The notes beneath the pieces were generated by a model. It was given only the letters and a program-made list of their open reading frames with translations, was not told the DNA's origin and ran no database searches. This document shows positions 31,715-40,749 of a stretch of DNA of 64,000 nucleotides, in pieces. Within the stretch, counting starts at the first letter, position 1; the number at the start of each line of letters is the position of its first letter. The position numbers were made by a program, and so were the translations under genes. The stretch spans positions 14,947 to 78,946 of the forward strand of contig JAEDFL010000004.1 in NCBI GenBank assembly GCA_016292785.1, written 5' to 3'. The stretch is from Clostridiaceae bacterium (GTDB lineage: Bacteria > Bacillota > Clostridia > Oscillospirales > Acutalibacteraceae).

Positions 31715-33832
31715 ATGAAAAAGCGTATTTTATCAATTTTACTGGTTGTTTTTCTGACGGTCAGCTTTTCATTGCCCTCTTTTGCGGCGACGGCATTGAA
31801 AATTACGGGAGCGACCTCCCCGACGGTTTTGAAACAGGGCGATCCGTTTGTGGCTGAGGGAGTCATAACATCGGACTGCGATATTCTCAAGGTCGTTATC
31901 GGAGTTTACAACTCAAGCGGCAAGGCTGAGTTTGAATACACGGGACTGCCCGGTGAAACGAGATATGACATCAGCAATGTTGACTATCTGCTGACCTTTT
32001 CCAAGCTCCCGACAGGAACCTTCACCTATAAGATCGTTGCAACGGACGAGAAAAGCTCAAATGTCGTTCTGCTGAACAAGAGCTTTACCGTAAACACCAC
32101 AGGAAAAACAAGCACGCTGAAAATAACAAATGCAAATTATCCGACCACGCTTGCCCAGGGTGAGGGGTACTCGGTCAAGGGAACTGTTTCTTCGGATTAC
32201 AATATTACAAAGGTCGTTTTCGGCGCATACAATTCAAACGGAACAAAGGGCTTTGAATACACGGCAACGCCGAACGCAAAGAGCTTTGACATCAGCTCCG
32301 TTGATTACAGCCTTACCTTTTCAAAGCTTGCCGCAGGAACTTATACATATAAGATAACGGCGAGCGACACAGCGGTTTCAAACGTTGTCCTGCTTGAGAA
32401 GAGCTTCACCGTTACGGGAGCTGCAAGCTCAAGCACCCTGAAGCTTACTAACGCCAACTACCCAACGGAGGTATTCTACGGCGAGGGCTTCTCCGTGACG
32501 GGAGTTGTCACTTCAAGCTATAATATTTCCAAGGTCGTTATCGGCGCATACAATATCAACGGAACGGTCGGTTTTGAATATACCGCAACTCCGGGAACGA
32601 CCAGATACGATATCAGCTCCGTCGATTATCTGCTTACGTTTTCCAAGCTCAGCGTCGGAACATACACATACAAAATCACAGCGACCGACTCCAAAAGCTC
32701 AAACGTTGTTCTGCTGAACAAATCATTTAATGTCACGTCAAAAAGCAGTTCATCAATCAATCTTAAAAAGGTCAATTGGGACGTTGTTGATATTTCATAC
32801 TGGAACACGATCAACTCATGGTCGAGAATGGCGGCAAACCTTGATGCGATCATTCTCAGAATTGGCTTCACTTACACCTCAAGTAAAAAGATGTCCGAGG
32901 ATTCGAGCTTCTCAAGCTTTTATTCAAATGCCAAGAGCAACGGAATACCTGTCGGATGTTACTATTTCAGCGCGGCAACGACCGTCAGCGAAGCCGAAGC
33001 CGAAGCGGATTTTGTAATCAGCCTGCTTAAAAAATATAACTGTCAGATGGAAATGCCGATTTATTATGACCTCGAAACCGAGGATCAGGTTGATCTCAGC
33101 CAGTCGGCTTGTACGGAGATCGCAAAAGCTTTCTGCAACAAACTTTCCCAAGCGGGCTGGTATGTCGGTATCTACTGCAATAAATATTTCGCAAGAGATG
33201 AGCTTTACGCTTCAGAGCTTTCGGATCGTCCATTCTGGATTGCAGAGTACAATTCAAGCTGTACCTACAACGGCGAATACGGTATGTGGCAGTACAGCGA
33301 GTCGGGCGATCCTCCGGGGATTGACTATCCCTGCGATATGAACATCTGCTACTACGACTATCCGTCCTATATCAAGGGAAACGGTCTCAACGGCTTTAAG
33401 CCGGTGGCGGTCGGCAATCCTAAATTTGAGCTTATTACGGGCGAAAACCTGTCATACAGCGAAAAGGACAAGGAGATTTATCTCCGAAACGATCCGGGAC
33501 TTACAAAGGAACAGTTCATAGCAAAGTATGTCAAGGTTCAGGATATGAATATCATAATGGCTGTTCTTACTTCCGACGGGAAGGTTGCAACCGGCACGGT
33601 GCTTCAGGCAAAAACGACAGGAATCGGCTACGGTCCTTACGGAATATGCCTGATCGGAGATATTAACTGCGATTCGAAGATCAATTCATCCGACGCTCTT
33701 GCAATACTCAATCATTCAGTCGGTGCGGCTCCTCTCGAAGGTTATCGGCTGACTTCCGCCGACTGGAACGGGGACTCAAAGGTCAATTCTGCCGACGCTC
33801 TTGCGGTACTCAATTTCTCTGTTTCGAGGTGA
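31715..33832 (+). CDS. Secreted GH25 lysozyme with three N-terminal repeats and a C-terminal dockerin
   Basis: A 705-residue exported protein. Signal peptide (1-25); three tandem repeats of about 105 residues starting near 28, 134 and 241 (each opens LKIT/LKLT and closes with NVVLL-KSF), probably Ig-like; a GH25 muramidase domain at about 353-555 with VVDISYWN and YYDLETED supplying the acidic catalytic residues; then a linker and a type I dockerin at about 647-705 (GDINCDSKINSSDALAIL and DWNGDSKVNSADALAVL calcium loops). GH25 cleaves peptidoglycan between MurNAc and GlcNAc. The ATG at 31715 follows AAAGGAGA and begins the signal; an ATG at 31688 would add nine residues ahead of it. Confidence 0.9.
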   Translation: MKKRILSILLVVFLTVSFSLPSFAATALKITGATSPTVLKQGDPFVAEGVITSDCDILKVVIGVYNSSGKAEFEYTGLPGETRYDISNVDYLLTFSKLPTGTFTYKIVATDEKSSNVVLLNKSFTVNTTGKTSTLKITNANYPTTLAQGEGYSVKGTVSSDYNITKVVFGAYNSNGTKGFEYTATPNAKSFDISSVDYSLTFSKLAAGTYTYKITASDTAVSNVVLLEKSFTVTGAASSSTLKLTNANYPTEVFYGEGFSVTGVVTSSYNISKVVIGAYNINGTVGFEYTATPGTTRYDISSVDYLLTFSKLSVGTYTYKITATDSKSSNVVLLNKSFNVTSKSSSSINLKKVNWDVVDISYWNTINSWSRMAANLDAIILRIGFTYTSSKKMSEDSSFSSFYSNAKSNGIPVGCYYFSAATTVSEAEAEADFVISLLKKYNCQMEMPIYYDLETEDQVDLSQSACTEIAKAFCNKLSQAGWYVGIYCNKYFARDELYASELSDRPFWIAEYNSSCTYNGEYGMWQYSESGDPPGIDYPCDMNICYYDYPSYIKGNGLNGFKPVAVGNPKFELITGENLSYSEKDKEIYLRNDPGLTKEQFIAKYVKVQDMNIIMAVLTSDGKVATGTVLQAKTTGIGYGPYGICLIGDINCDSKINSSDALAILNHSVGAAPLEGYRLTSADWNGDSKVNSADALAVLNFSVSR

Positions 33833-33838
33833 CAATTT

Positions 33839-34540
33839 ATGAAGATCGGTATTTTTACGGACTCACACTACTGTGATCTGGAGCTTCTCGAAAGGGACAG
33901 AAAGCCCAGATATGCTTACTCTGCGGTCAAAAGAGCCTTTGACGATTTTAAAGCGCAGGGTGTTGAAATTGCGGTTTGCCTCGGCGATATCGTTCATTTC
34001 CACAACGGCACTCAGGAAAGCATCAGGCATTTGAAAAAAATCTCCGAGCTGATAAATTCCTATGGGATTCCCACCTTTCACTGTATGGGAAATCACGACA
34101 ACGAGGTCATAAGTCCCGAGGATTTTGCCAAAGTAACGGGCTTCGGCGTTGCTCCCACTGTGGCGGAAAACGATGAGGTCAGGCTTGTCTTTCTCGATGC
34201 GTCCTACACTCCCGAGGGGGAGCCTTACGGCAGGATTGATGTCGATTGGACACGGAGCCTCGTCCCCGAAAAGGAGCTTCGCTGGCTCGACTCACAGCTT
34301 GACACTCCTAAGCGCACGGCGGTATTTATTCACCAGAATATTGACACAAATGTCGAAAGCCGACACATTGTTTCAAATGCGGACGAGGTGAACAGGATAA
34401 TCGCAAAGCACTCGGTCACCCATGTTTATCAGGGGCATTATCACTACGGTGCTCAGAATGTCATCAACGGCATACCGTACACCACTCTCAGAGCGATTTG
34501 CCTTGAGGAAGATAAGAACTATTTGATAACAGAGGTCTGA
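33839..34540 (+). CDS. Cytoplasmic calcineurin-like metallophosphoesterase
   Basis: A 233-residue phosphoesterase with the complete metal-binding set: FTDSHYCD, LGDIVHFHN, MGNHDNE, FIHQN and GHYHYG. There is no signal peptide, in contrast to the membrane-anchored relative at 14744-16066. Substrate unknown. It starts six bases after the GH25 gene and three bases before the TRIC-family gene, so the three are probably one transcript. Confidence 0.85.
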   Translation: MKIGIFTDSHYCDLELLERDRKPRYAYSAVKRAFDDFKAQGVEIAVCLGDIVHFHNGTQESIRHLKKISELINSYGIPTFHCMGNHDNEVISPEDFAKVTGFGVAPTVAENDEVRLVFLDASYTPEGEPYGRIDVDWTRSLVPEKELRWLDSQLDTPKRTAVFIHQNIDTNVESRHIVSNADEVNRIIAKHSVTHVYQGHYHYGAQNVINGIPYTTLRAICLEEDKNYLITEV

Positions 34541-34543
34541 CAT

Positions 34544-35203
34544 ATGTCTTTTGAGGAGATAATACATTTTGTGTTTGAGATGGTGGGTACTGTCGCTTTC
34601 GCAATTTCGGGTGCGATGATCGCCATCAAAAAGAGGGTAGATATTTTCGGCGTTATAGTTCTCAGCTCTATGACGGCACTCGGCGGAGGAATTGTCCGAG
34701 ATATACTGATCGGTCATCTGCCGCCTACAATGTTTTCCGATTACCGTTACGTCCTTGCGGCTGTCGTAACCTCGGTCGTTGTTTTCATCGTTGCCTATAT
34801 TTTCCGAGATCTTTACCGTCGCAGTGAAAGCACCGTTGATGCGGTCAACAACATTTTTGATGCGCTCGGACTGGGTATCTTTACGGTCATGGGCGCAAAG
34901 GTGGCGATCGAGTCGGGCTTTACAGTCAACGGAATACTCGTTGTCTGTCTTGCGGTCATAACGGGCGTCGGCGGCGGAATTATCCGTGATATTATGCTCA
35001 AGGAAATCCCGTTCGTTCTGAAAAAAAGAATATACGCCGTCGCCTCGATACTCGGAGGAACAGCGTATCATCTGATGTATGTCAACAATGTCAACATCAG
35101 AGTTGCAACCGTTGTTGCCGTGCTGATCGTTTTCACGGTCAGAATAATTGCAACCGTGTTCAAGCTTGATCTCCCAAAGATAAAATACCCGCAGGAAAAT
35201 TGA
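34544..35203 (+). CDS. TRIC/UPF0126-family cation channel-like membrane protein
   Basis: A 219-residue protein with about seven membrane segments. The internally duplicated motif GGGIVRDI (near residue 48) and GGGIIRDI (near 145) is the hallmark of the prokaryotic TRIC family, trimeric monovalent cation channels. Its physiological role in bacteria is not settled. It ends the GH25-phosphoesterase-TRIC run, and a hairpin follows. Confidence 0.88.
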   Translation: MSFEEIIHFVFEMVGTVAFAISGAMIAIKKRVDIFGVIVLSSMTALGGGIVRDILIGHLPPTMFSDYRYVLAAVVTSVVVFIVAYIFRDLYRRSESTVDAVNNIFDALGLGIFTVMGAKVAIESGFTVNGILVVCLAVITGVGGGIIRDIMLKEIPFVLKKRIYAVASILGGTAYHLMYVNNVNIRVATVVAVLIVFTVRIIATVFKLDLPKIKYPQEN

Positions 35204-35219
35204 ACAATTCTGAATATTT

Positions 35220-35254
35220 CAGCCTCCTCTCGCAGATGCAAGGGGAGGCTTTTG
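35220..35254. terminator. Terminator between TRIC and the convergent hydrolase gene
   Basis: AGCCTCCTC pairs with AGGGGAGGCT and is followed by a short T run on the plus strand. Confidence 0.65.
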
Positions 35255-35271
35255 TCTGTATTCGTTTTAGG

Positions 35272-37254
35272 TTATTCAAAATATATTTTCCAAAATTCGG
35301 AATACGCCTTGTCGCCATAGATCTTGAACAGCATATCGTCGGCAAATTTAATTATCTTTGTCAGCACTTTTACCCATTCTGGCGGTTCGGCAAGCTGTTT
35401 CTGAGTGAGGAGCTTTGCGTTTTCTTCGCTAAGCTCGCCGTATTCGGCGCAGAACTCATTCACCCGTCTTGTTGTTTCAAGGCAGAATTCGGCGTCGGCT
35501 ATCGTTGCCCTCATCACACGTTCACAGTCGTACATTATCGCCCGACATTCTTCGGCGGTTTCCTGCGACCAGTCAAGCTTTCCCGCTTCATAGTCGGAGT
35601 ACATATTTTTTAAATCCGTGTATCTCCAGCGGCGGATAAACCAGTTGTCGGAGTTGCCGTTGAACTGCGGAAATTTTTTGGGATCAGAGTTGACGTTTTT
35701 AACCTCGTGAGAATACATCAGAGCGGTTGCAAGGTTGATTACGGGCGAATTGTTCGCCGCATCCTCGTGGTGCATCTGACAGAAATACCAGGTGTTGTCG
35801 GGCAAAACTCCCGTGGAAGCGTCAATCTCGCCGTCGGGAGAGAGTCTGCCGCCGTTTGCAAGCTTCTCTCCGGGGAGAACCGCTGTTGCGCCGAGGGTTG
35901 TTGACTCGATATTTATAACGCCGTCGCCGTTCACCTTATCCGAATTTGCCATCACACGAAAGAAGTTGTATCTTGCGTCACCCGTGTGAAGACCGTAGCC
36001 TGCAATTATATTGATTTTCATTCCGTTCGCCGTCATTGCTCTGATGTTGTCGGCAAGGTTGAGCTGAGCCTGATAGAAAGCGTCGGTCTTTGCCCTGACG
36101 GGAGCGTGAGCCTCGTCGCCTAAATATTTTTCGGCAAGCTCGGGATATGCTTCCTTTGTCACCATCGCCCATATCTGCGGTGTGTTTACAAGCAGATGGT
36201 CAAGCAGAACATCGTAAATTTTCGTCAGCATTGCGGCGTTGACCTCGGCAGGGAGGGAGCGGAGCAGGAAATTGACGGCATGACCGATAAGCTCGCCGTA
36301 TTCTGTCCACTCGGAAATCATCATCGGAATCCCCTCGTTGTACCAGAACTCTGCGGAAACGTCAAAATCACGGTTGAACATATCCGTCACCGCCTGCGTT
36401 CCGTTGAGTACGGGAACAACATTGACTACCGTGTTCACCTTGTCTGTATTCGTAAACCGCTCGCAGAATGCGGTGAATACCGTTCCGCCGAGACTGATGG
36501 GCAGGAGGTTGACCTTCTTTGCGCCTGTTTTTTGAAGCACCATATCTATGTAGCTGTCAAGCCGCTGCGCCGAAGACATCGGATCGCCGAAAAGAGAGAA
36601 TGAGAAGAAGAAAAGATTTTCTTCTCCGATTATATCGGACACCGCTCTGAGCGGCAAAATTTTGTAAAGATACTCGCACTGATACTGCATATAGCTCTGA
36701 GTTTCGGCGTCCTCGTCAGTTGCAAAGTCGGCAAACGAGCCGTTGAACTCAAGCAGTCCGATCTCGTTGTTCGCAAAGCTTCCGTCTGGCAGGGTTTGCT
36801 GAACGGAGAAAGCCGTGTCCGCAACCTTGCCGACAGCTTCAACAAGTCCGCAGTCCTTTTGTGCAATTACGGACTTGACGAGAGGAGCAAGGAGATATTT
36901 TGCAACTGTCTTGAGCACCTCGGGAATATCGAAAATGATCGTTCCGCCCTGCATATCGTTGCCGAAAGCGTCCTTTTTGATTGGAGGTCGGGAGGTGTCC
37001 TCGGCGGTCGAGCTGTCGTAGTCCTCATCGACAACATATGTAATTGAATGGGAAATTCCCGGCACTACAACAAGCGGATAATAGTTGCCGTTCTCGTCCA
37101 CATTGTCGTAAACAACGGACATATCCTCAAGCGTGTAGGGATAGTTGTCAGAAGCGGGGGTATTTGAAGCTTCGTTTGTAAATGCGTTTCCAACCGGCAA
37201 AAACGCCATAACAAAAGAAAGGATAACCGAAAAAATCTTTGATATGACGGTCAT
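35272..37254 (-). CDS. Secreted alpha/beta-hydrolase-like protein, larger paralog
   Basis: A 660-residue exported protein (signal peptide ending near residue 25). It shares with the 508-residue gene at 13204 a nucleophile-elbow-like LLPISLGGTVF (near residue 250), LSPDGEIDASTGVLPDNTWY, and a following His-containing region, so the two are paralogs. Here Pro takes the place of the first Gly of GxSxG. The C-terminal 130 residues are helical and extra compared with the paralog. Lipase or esterase activity is inferred from fold resemblance only. It is monocistronic and convergent with the TRIC gene. Confidence 0.7.
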   Translation of the reverse strand: MTVISKIFSVILSFVMAFLPVGNAFTNEASNTPASDNYPYTLEDMSVVYDNVDENGNYYPLVVVPGISHSITYVVDEDYDSSTAEDTSRPPIKKDAFGNDMQGGTIIFDIPEVLKTVAKYLLAPLVKSVIAQKDCGLVEAVGKVADTAFSVQQTLPDGSFANNEIGLLEFNGSFADFATDEDAETQSYMQYQCEYLYKILPLRAVSDIIGEENLFFFSFSLFGDPMSSAQRLDSYIDMVLQKTGAKKVNLLPISLGGTVFTAFCERFTNTDKVNTVVNVVPVLNGTQAVTDMFNRDFDVSAEFWYNEGIPMMISEWTEYGELIGHAVNFLLRSLPAEVNAAMLTKIYDVLLDHLLVNTPQIWAMVTKEAYPELAEKYLGDEAHAPVRAKTDAFYQAQLNLADNIRAMTANGMKINIIAGYGLHTGDARYNFFRVMANSDKVNGDGVINIESTTLGATAVLPGEKLANGGRLSPDGEIDASTGVLPDNTWYFCQMHHEDAANNSPVINLATALMYSHEVKNVNSDPKKFPQFNGNSDNWFIRRWRYTDLKNMYSDYEAGKLDWSQETAEECRAIMYDCERVMRATIADAEFCLETTRRVNEFCAEYGELSEENAKLLTQKQLAEPPEWVKVLTKIIKFADDMLFKIYGDKAYSEFWKIYFE

Positions 37255-37332
37255 GGCTTAACCTCCTTGACATTTATAAAACAATAATAACATATAGTTT
37301 TATTCTTTACAAGTTTATTCTGTCAAAAACAA

Positions 37333-37361
37333 TTGAAAATTACGCTTTTCAATGGTATAAT
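37333..37361 (+). promoter_or_regulatory. Promoter of the PAP2 phosphatase gene
   Basis: TTGAAA, a 17-base spacer and a perfect TATAAT, 30 bases before the start codon. Confidence 0.8.
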
Positions 37362-37390
37362 ATCCCCATTAAAATTCAGGAGGAAAAAAT

Positions 37391-38047
37391 ATGGAACTCA
37401 CGACAGTTGCCTCGTGGCTCAACTCAACCTTTGCCGAATTTGATCTCGCTATCTTCGATTTCTTTCACAGATTGCACGACAGTGCGGCAGGCGGATTTTT
37501 TGACGTCTTTTTCAATGCGATAACAACCCTCGGTCACGACGGTATCGCACTCATAATTATTTCGGTTATTCTTATGCTCTTTAAAAAAACGAGGAAAGCC
37601 GGCACGGCTATGCTTGCGAGTATTATTGTCGGTGCGCTTTTCACAAACGTGACAATCAAACCTCTTGTTGCCCGTCCGAGACCTTACACCCATACGGACA
37701 GCCCCGTCTATCAATGGTGGCTGAACGCAGGCGCACAGCTTGAAAGCGAGCGGTCGTTTCCGTCGGGACACACTACCTCGGCAATGGCAATGGTGACCGG
37801 TCTTTTCTGCGTGACGAACAAGAAGGTAAGCTGGCTTGCGTTTTTCTTTGCGATTTTTATGGGTATGTCAAGAATTTATCTCTGTGTTCATTACCCGACC
37901 GACGTTATCGGCGGACTTATTATCGGCGGAATTGCAGGAATTATCGGCGGACTGCTTGTGACCTTTCTCTACAAGCACGACGAGCATAAGATCAGCAAGG
38001 CTTACGTCAACTTCAGCCTTGCCGGCCTTTTTAAGAAGAAAGCATAA
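37391..38047 (+). CDS. PAP2-family membrane phosphatase (undecaprenyl-diphosphatase-like)
   Basis: A 218-residue integral membrane phosphatase with the three PAP2 signatures in order: KPLVARPRP (C1), SFPSGHTTSA (C2) and SRIYLCVHYPTDV (C3), giving the phosphohistidine mechanism, and five or six membrane segments. The likely job is recycling undecaprenyl pyrophosphate for cell-wall synthesis; a phosphatidylglycerophosphatase role is an alternative. The RBS is AGGAGG. ComM follows 25 bases later. Confidence 0.9.
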   Translation: MELTTVASWLNSTFAEFDLAIFDFFHRLHDSAAGGFFDVFFNAITTLGHDGIALIIISVILMLFKKTRKAGTAMLASIIVGALFTNVTIKPLVARPRPYTHTDSPVYQWWLNAGAQLESERSFPSGHTTSAMAMVTGLFCVTNKKVSWLAFFFAIFMGMSRIYLCVHYPTDVIGGLIIGGIAGIIGGLLVTFLYKHDEHKISKAYVNFSLAGLFKKKA

Positions 38048-38072
38048 ATCCCGAACGAAAGAGGAATGAAAT

Positions 38073-39602
38073 ATGTTTGCAAAGGTCAACAGCATGGGAA
38101 TCTTCGGCATGGAGGTTTTTCCCGTCAGCGTGGAGGCTGATATTTCTTCCGGACTGCCTCGCTTTGATGTGGTCGGTCTGCCCGATTCCGCAGTCAGCGA
38201 ATCCCGTGACCGTGTGCGCTCGGCAATTAAAAACAGCGGTTTTGATTTCCCCGTCAGCCGCATTACCGTCAATCTTGCCCCTGCCGACAGGCGAAAAGAA
38301 GGTCCTCTTTATGACCTTTCTATATTTATCGCTCTGCTTGAAGCGTCCGAACAACTCAACGCAAAAACCGACGAATATATTTTTCTCGGCGAGCTTTCTC
38401 TTGACGGCAAGATCCGCAGGGTGAACGGCGTTCTGCCCATGGTTATCGGAGCGCATCAATGCGGAGTGAGAAAAATTTTTGTCCCGTCCGATAATGCAAA
38501 CGAGGCGGCGATAGTCGGAGGAATGGAAATTTATCCTGCATCCGATGTTTTTGCCGTTTTAAATCATCTCCGAGGAACAAAGCCGATCGAGCCTGCAAAG
38601 CCTGTCAAGCCGAGCGGCGGCGAATTGTTTGACTATATGCCCGACTTTGCCGATGTCAAAGGTCAGTTTGAGGCAAAGCGTGCGCTTGAGGTTGCCGCGG
38701 CAGGAGGTCACAACACGCTGATGATCGGCAGTCCCGGATCGGGCAAGAGTATGCTTGCAAAGAGAATACCCTCGATCCTGCCCTCAATGACCTTTGAAGA
38801 AAGTCTTGAAACAACAAAGATTTATTCCATTGCAGGCGCAATCAAGAACAATTCGAGCCTGATTACTCAGCGTCCGTTCCGTTCTCCGCACCACACCGTT
38901 TCGACGATCGGACTTGCAGGCGGCGGAGCGGTTCCCAAGCCGGGCGAAATCTCGCTTGCCCACAACGGAGTTCTTTTCCTCGACGAGCTGCCTGAATTTT
39001 CCCGTCAGGCAATGGAGATGATGCGCCAGCCGCTTGAGGACGGAAAAATTACTATTTCCCGTGCTTCGGGAGCTTCGACCTATCCCTGCTCGGTGATGCT
39101 TGTCTGCGCTATGAATCCCTGTCCCTGTGGCTACTACGGACACCCGACAAGGAAGTGTACCTGCCGTGACGGTGCGGCGGCAAAATATCTTTCAAAAATC
39201 AGCGGTCCGCTCCTTGACAGGATTGATATACATATCGAAGTGCCGCCCGTTGATTTTGAAAAGCTTTCCGACGAGCACCGAGGGGAGCCTTCCTCGGAGA
39301 TTAAAAAGAGAGTTGACGCGGCAAGAAAAATTCAGCAGGAAAGGCTCAAGGGCACTTCGGCAAACTGCAACGCTCAGATGAATGCGGCAATGACGAGGGA
39401 GTTTTGCAGGGCGAGCGATGCGGCAATGAAGATGCTTCAAATGGCCTTTGACAGGCTCGGACTTTCAGCCCGTGCATATGATAAAATTCTCAGAGTTGCG
39501 AGGACGGTCGCCGACCTTGACGGCTCGGAGATCATCGAAGCAACGCACATTTCCGAAGCGATTCAGTACCGCTCCCTTGACAGAAAATTCTGGTCAAGAT
39601 GA
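38073..39602 (+). CDS. ComM/YifB-family Mg-chelatase-like AAA+ ATPase
   Basis: A 509-residue AAA+ protein. The N-terminal Lon-protease-like fold segment (GLPRFDVVGLPDSAVSESRDR) is followed by Walker A GSPGSGKS, Walker B LFLDELPEF, a cysteine-rich segment (CAMNPCPCGYYG...RKCTC) and a C-terminal helical domain. ComM is a hexameric helicase that extends heteroduplex DNA during natural transformation; YifB homologs occur widely in Firmicutes. The start is ATG at 38073. No other competence gene is nearby. Confidence 0.93.
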   Translation: MFAKVNSMGIFGMEVFPVSVEADISSGLPRFDVVGLPDSAVSESRDRVRSAIKNSGFDFPVSRITVNLAPADRRKEGPLYDLSIFIALLEASEQLNAKTDEYIFLGELSLDGKIRRVNGVLPMVIGAHQCGVRKIFVPSDNANEAAIVGGMEIYPASDVFAVLNHLRGTKPIEPAKPVKPSGGELFDYMPDFADVKGQFEAKRALEVAAAGGHNTLMIGSPGSGKSMLAKRIPSILPSMTFEESLETTKIYSIAGAIKNNSSLITQRPFRSPHHTVSTIGLAGGGAVPKPGEISLAHNGVLFLDELPEFSRQAMEMMRQPLEDGKITISRASGASTYPCSVMLVCAMNPCPCGYYGHPTRKCTCRDGAAAKYLSKISGPLLDRIDIHIEVPPVDFEKLSDEHRGEPSSEIKKRVDAARKIQQERLKGTSANCNAQMNAAMTREFCRASDAAMKMLQMAFDRLGLSARAYDKILRVARTVADLDGSEIIEATHISEAIQYRSLDRKFWSR

Positions 39603-39629
39603 ACAGTTTGTAAATTTCGACATATAATA

Positions 39630-39657
39630 TTGACAGTGAAAAAAAGAATGATATAAT
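39630..39657 (+). promoter_or_regulatory. Promoter of the DUF975 gene
   Basis: Perfect TTGACA and TATAAT boxes with a 16-base spacer, about 20 bases before the start codon. Confidence 0.75.
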
Positions 39658-39678
39658 CAAATCAAAGGAGGAGATTAT

Positions 39679-40335
39679 ATGACAAGACAGCAGATAAAAG
39701 AAATGGCAAAAGCTCAGCTCGGAGGCAAGATTTTTGGCAACACATGGCTTATCGCCGTTGTCGTTGTTGTTATTCAGGTTGCTTTGTCACAGCTTGTAAA
39801 CGTTATTCCCGGAGTCGGACAGATTGCCGCCCTGCTTATATCGGGACCTGTTGCATACGGTGTTTCGGCAATGTTCCTTAAACAAACCCGCACGGGACAG
39901 ACGATGGATATTGTTGATATCTTCAACGGTTTTAAAGATGACTTTTCCAACACATTTTTAATCGGTCTGATGACCTTTATTTTTACTTTGCTCTGGTCGT
40001 TGCTTTTCGTTATTCCCGGCATCGTAAAAAGCTACGCTTACTCAATGGCAATGTATATCAAGGTTGATAATCCCGATTATGATTGGAAAAAGTGCATGGA
40101 TGAAAGCCAGAGAATGATGTCGGGACACAAGGGTGAGCTTTTTGTTCTTGACCTCAGCTTCATCGGCTGGATGATCGTCGGTTCTTTCTGCCTGGGAGTA
40201 GGTGCATTTTGGGTAACGGCTTATATTGAAGCTTCTCATGCCCAGTTCTATGAAAATCTCAGAAGAACGGAGCTTGCAAGCGCACCGCAGTTCAACGCTC
40301 AGTACGATCCGCAGTTTAACAATCCCCAGTTCTGA
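39679..40335 (+). CDS. DUF975-family membrane protein
   Basis: A 218-residue integral membrane protein with about five hydrophobic segments. VIPGIVKSYAYSMAMYI and MMSGHKGELFVLDLSFIGW are the conserved parts of DUF975, a Firmicutes family of unknown function. The C-terminus is short and Gln/Asn-rich (QFNAQYDPQFNNPQF). It is monocistronic: perfect promoter boxes, AAAGGAGGAG ribosome site and a strong terminator. Confidence 0.85.
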   Translation: MTRQQIKEMAKAQLGGKIFGNTWLIAVVVVVIQVALSQLVNVIPGVGQIAALLISGPVAYGVSAMFLKQTRTGQTMDIVDIFNGFKDDFSNTFLIGLMTFIFTLLWSLLFVIPGIVKSYAYSMAMYIKVDNPDYDWKKCMDESQRMMSGHKGELFVLDLSFIGWMIVGSFCLGVGAFWVTAYIEASHAQFYENLRRTELASAPQFNAQYDPQFNNPQF

Positions 40336-40356
40336 TTAAAAAATTCAATAAAAATG

Positions 40357-40396
40357 ACTGCAAGCGATCCGAAAAGGAAAGCTTGCAGTTTTTTGA
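40357..40396 (+). terminator. Terminator of the DUF975 gene
   Basis: Perfect nine-base stem ACTGCAAGC/GCTTGCAGT followed by six T. Confidence 0.9.
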
Positions 40397-40670
40397 TTTT
40401 AGACTTTAGATGTTGGATTTTAGACAGTATAGTTTTAAATTTCGATGGAACTTTTCGGCTCCCTTGTGTAAAGGGAGCTGGCACGACCGTAGGTCGTGAC
40501 TGAGGGATTGCAAAATTGTTAAAATTTTTCAATTTGCACTTATCCCCTCCGTCTCGTCGTCCCTCCTCGACGCCTCCCCTTGCAACAAGGGGAGGCGGAA
40601 TTGGTTTTTAGAAACTTCAAGTTTTCACGTCTAAGGTCTAATGGCTAAAATCTAACGTCTAACGTTTCAA
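40395..40670. repeat. Heptad/inverted-hairpin repeat element, copy 2
   Basis: Occupies most of the gene-free gap 40336-40749. Its ends are TAGACTTTAGA-type heptads (40395-40426) and, inverted, GTCTAAGG/TCTAACG heptads (40628-40665). Between them are three strong hairpins: GCTCCCTT/AAAGGGAGC (40458-40478), CACGACC/GGTCGTG (40481-40499) and GCCTCCCCTT/AAGGGGAGGC (40572-40596). The hairpin sequences resemble a dispersed repeat I recall from Clostridiales genomes. No ORF is supported. Confidence 0.75.
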
Positions 40671-40688
40671 GTCTTTTACAAATAAAAC

Positions 40689-40716
40689 TTGAAAAAATAT
40701 TTTGATGTGATAAAAT
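40689..40716 (+). promoter_or_regulatory. Promoter of the YbaK-like gene
   Basis: TTGAAA, a 16-base spacer and TAAAAT immediately downstream of repeat copy 2. Confidence 0.5.
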
Positions 40717-40749
40717 ATTCGGGTAGTAATTTAAAGAAAAGGTGATTAA

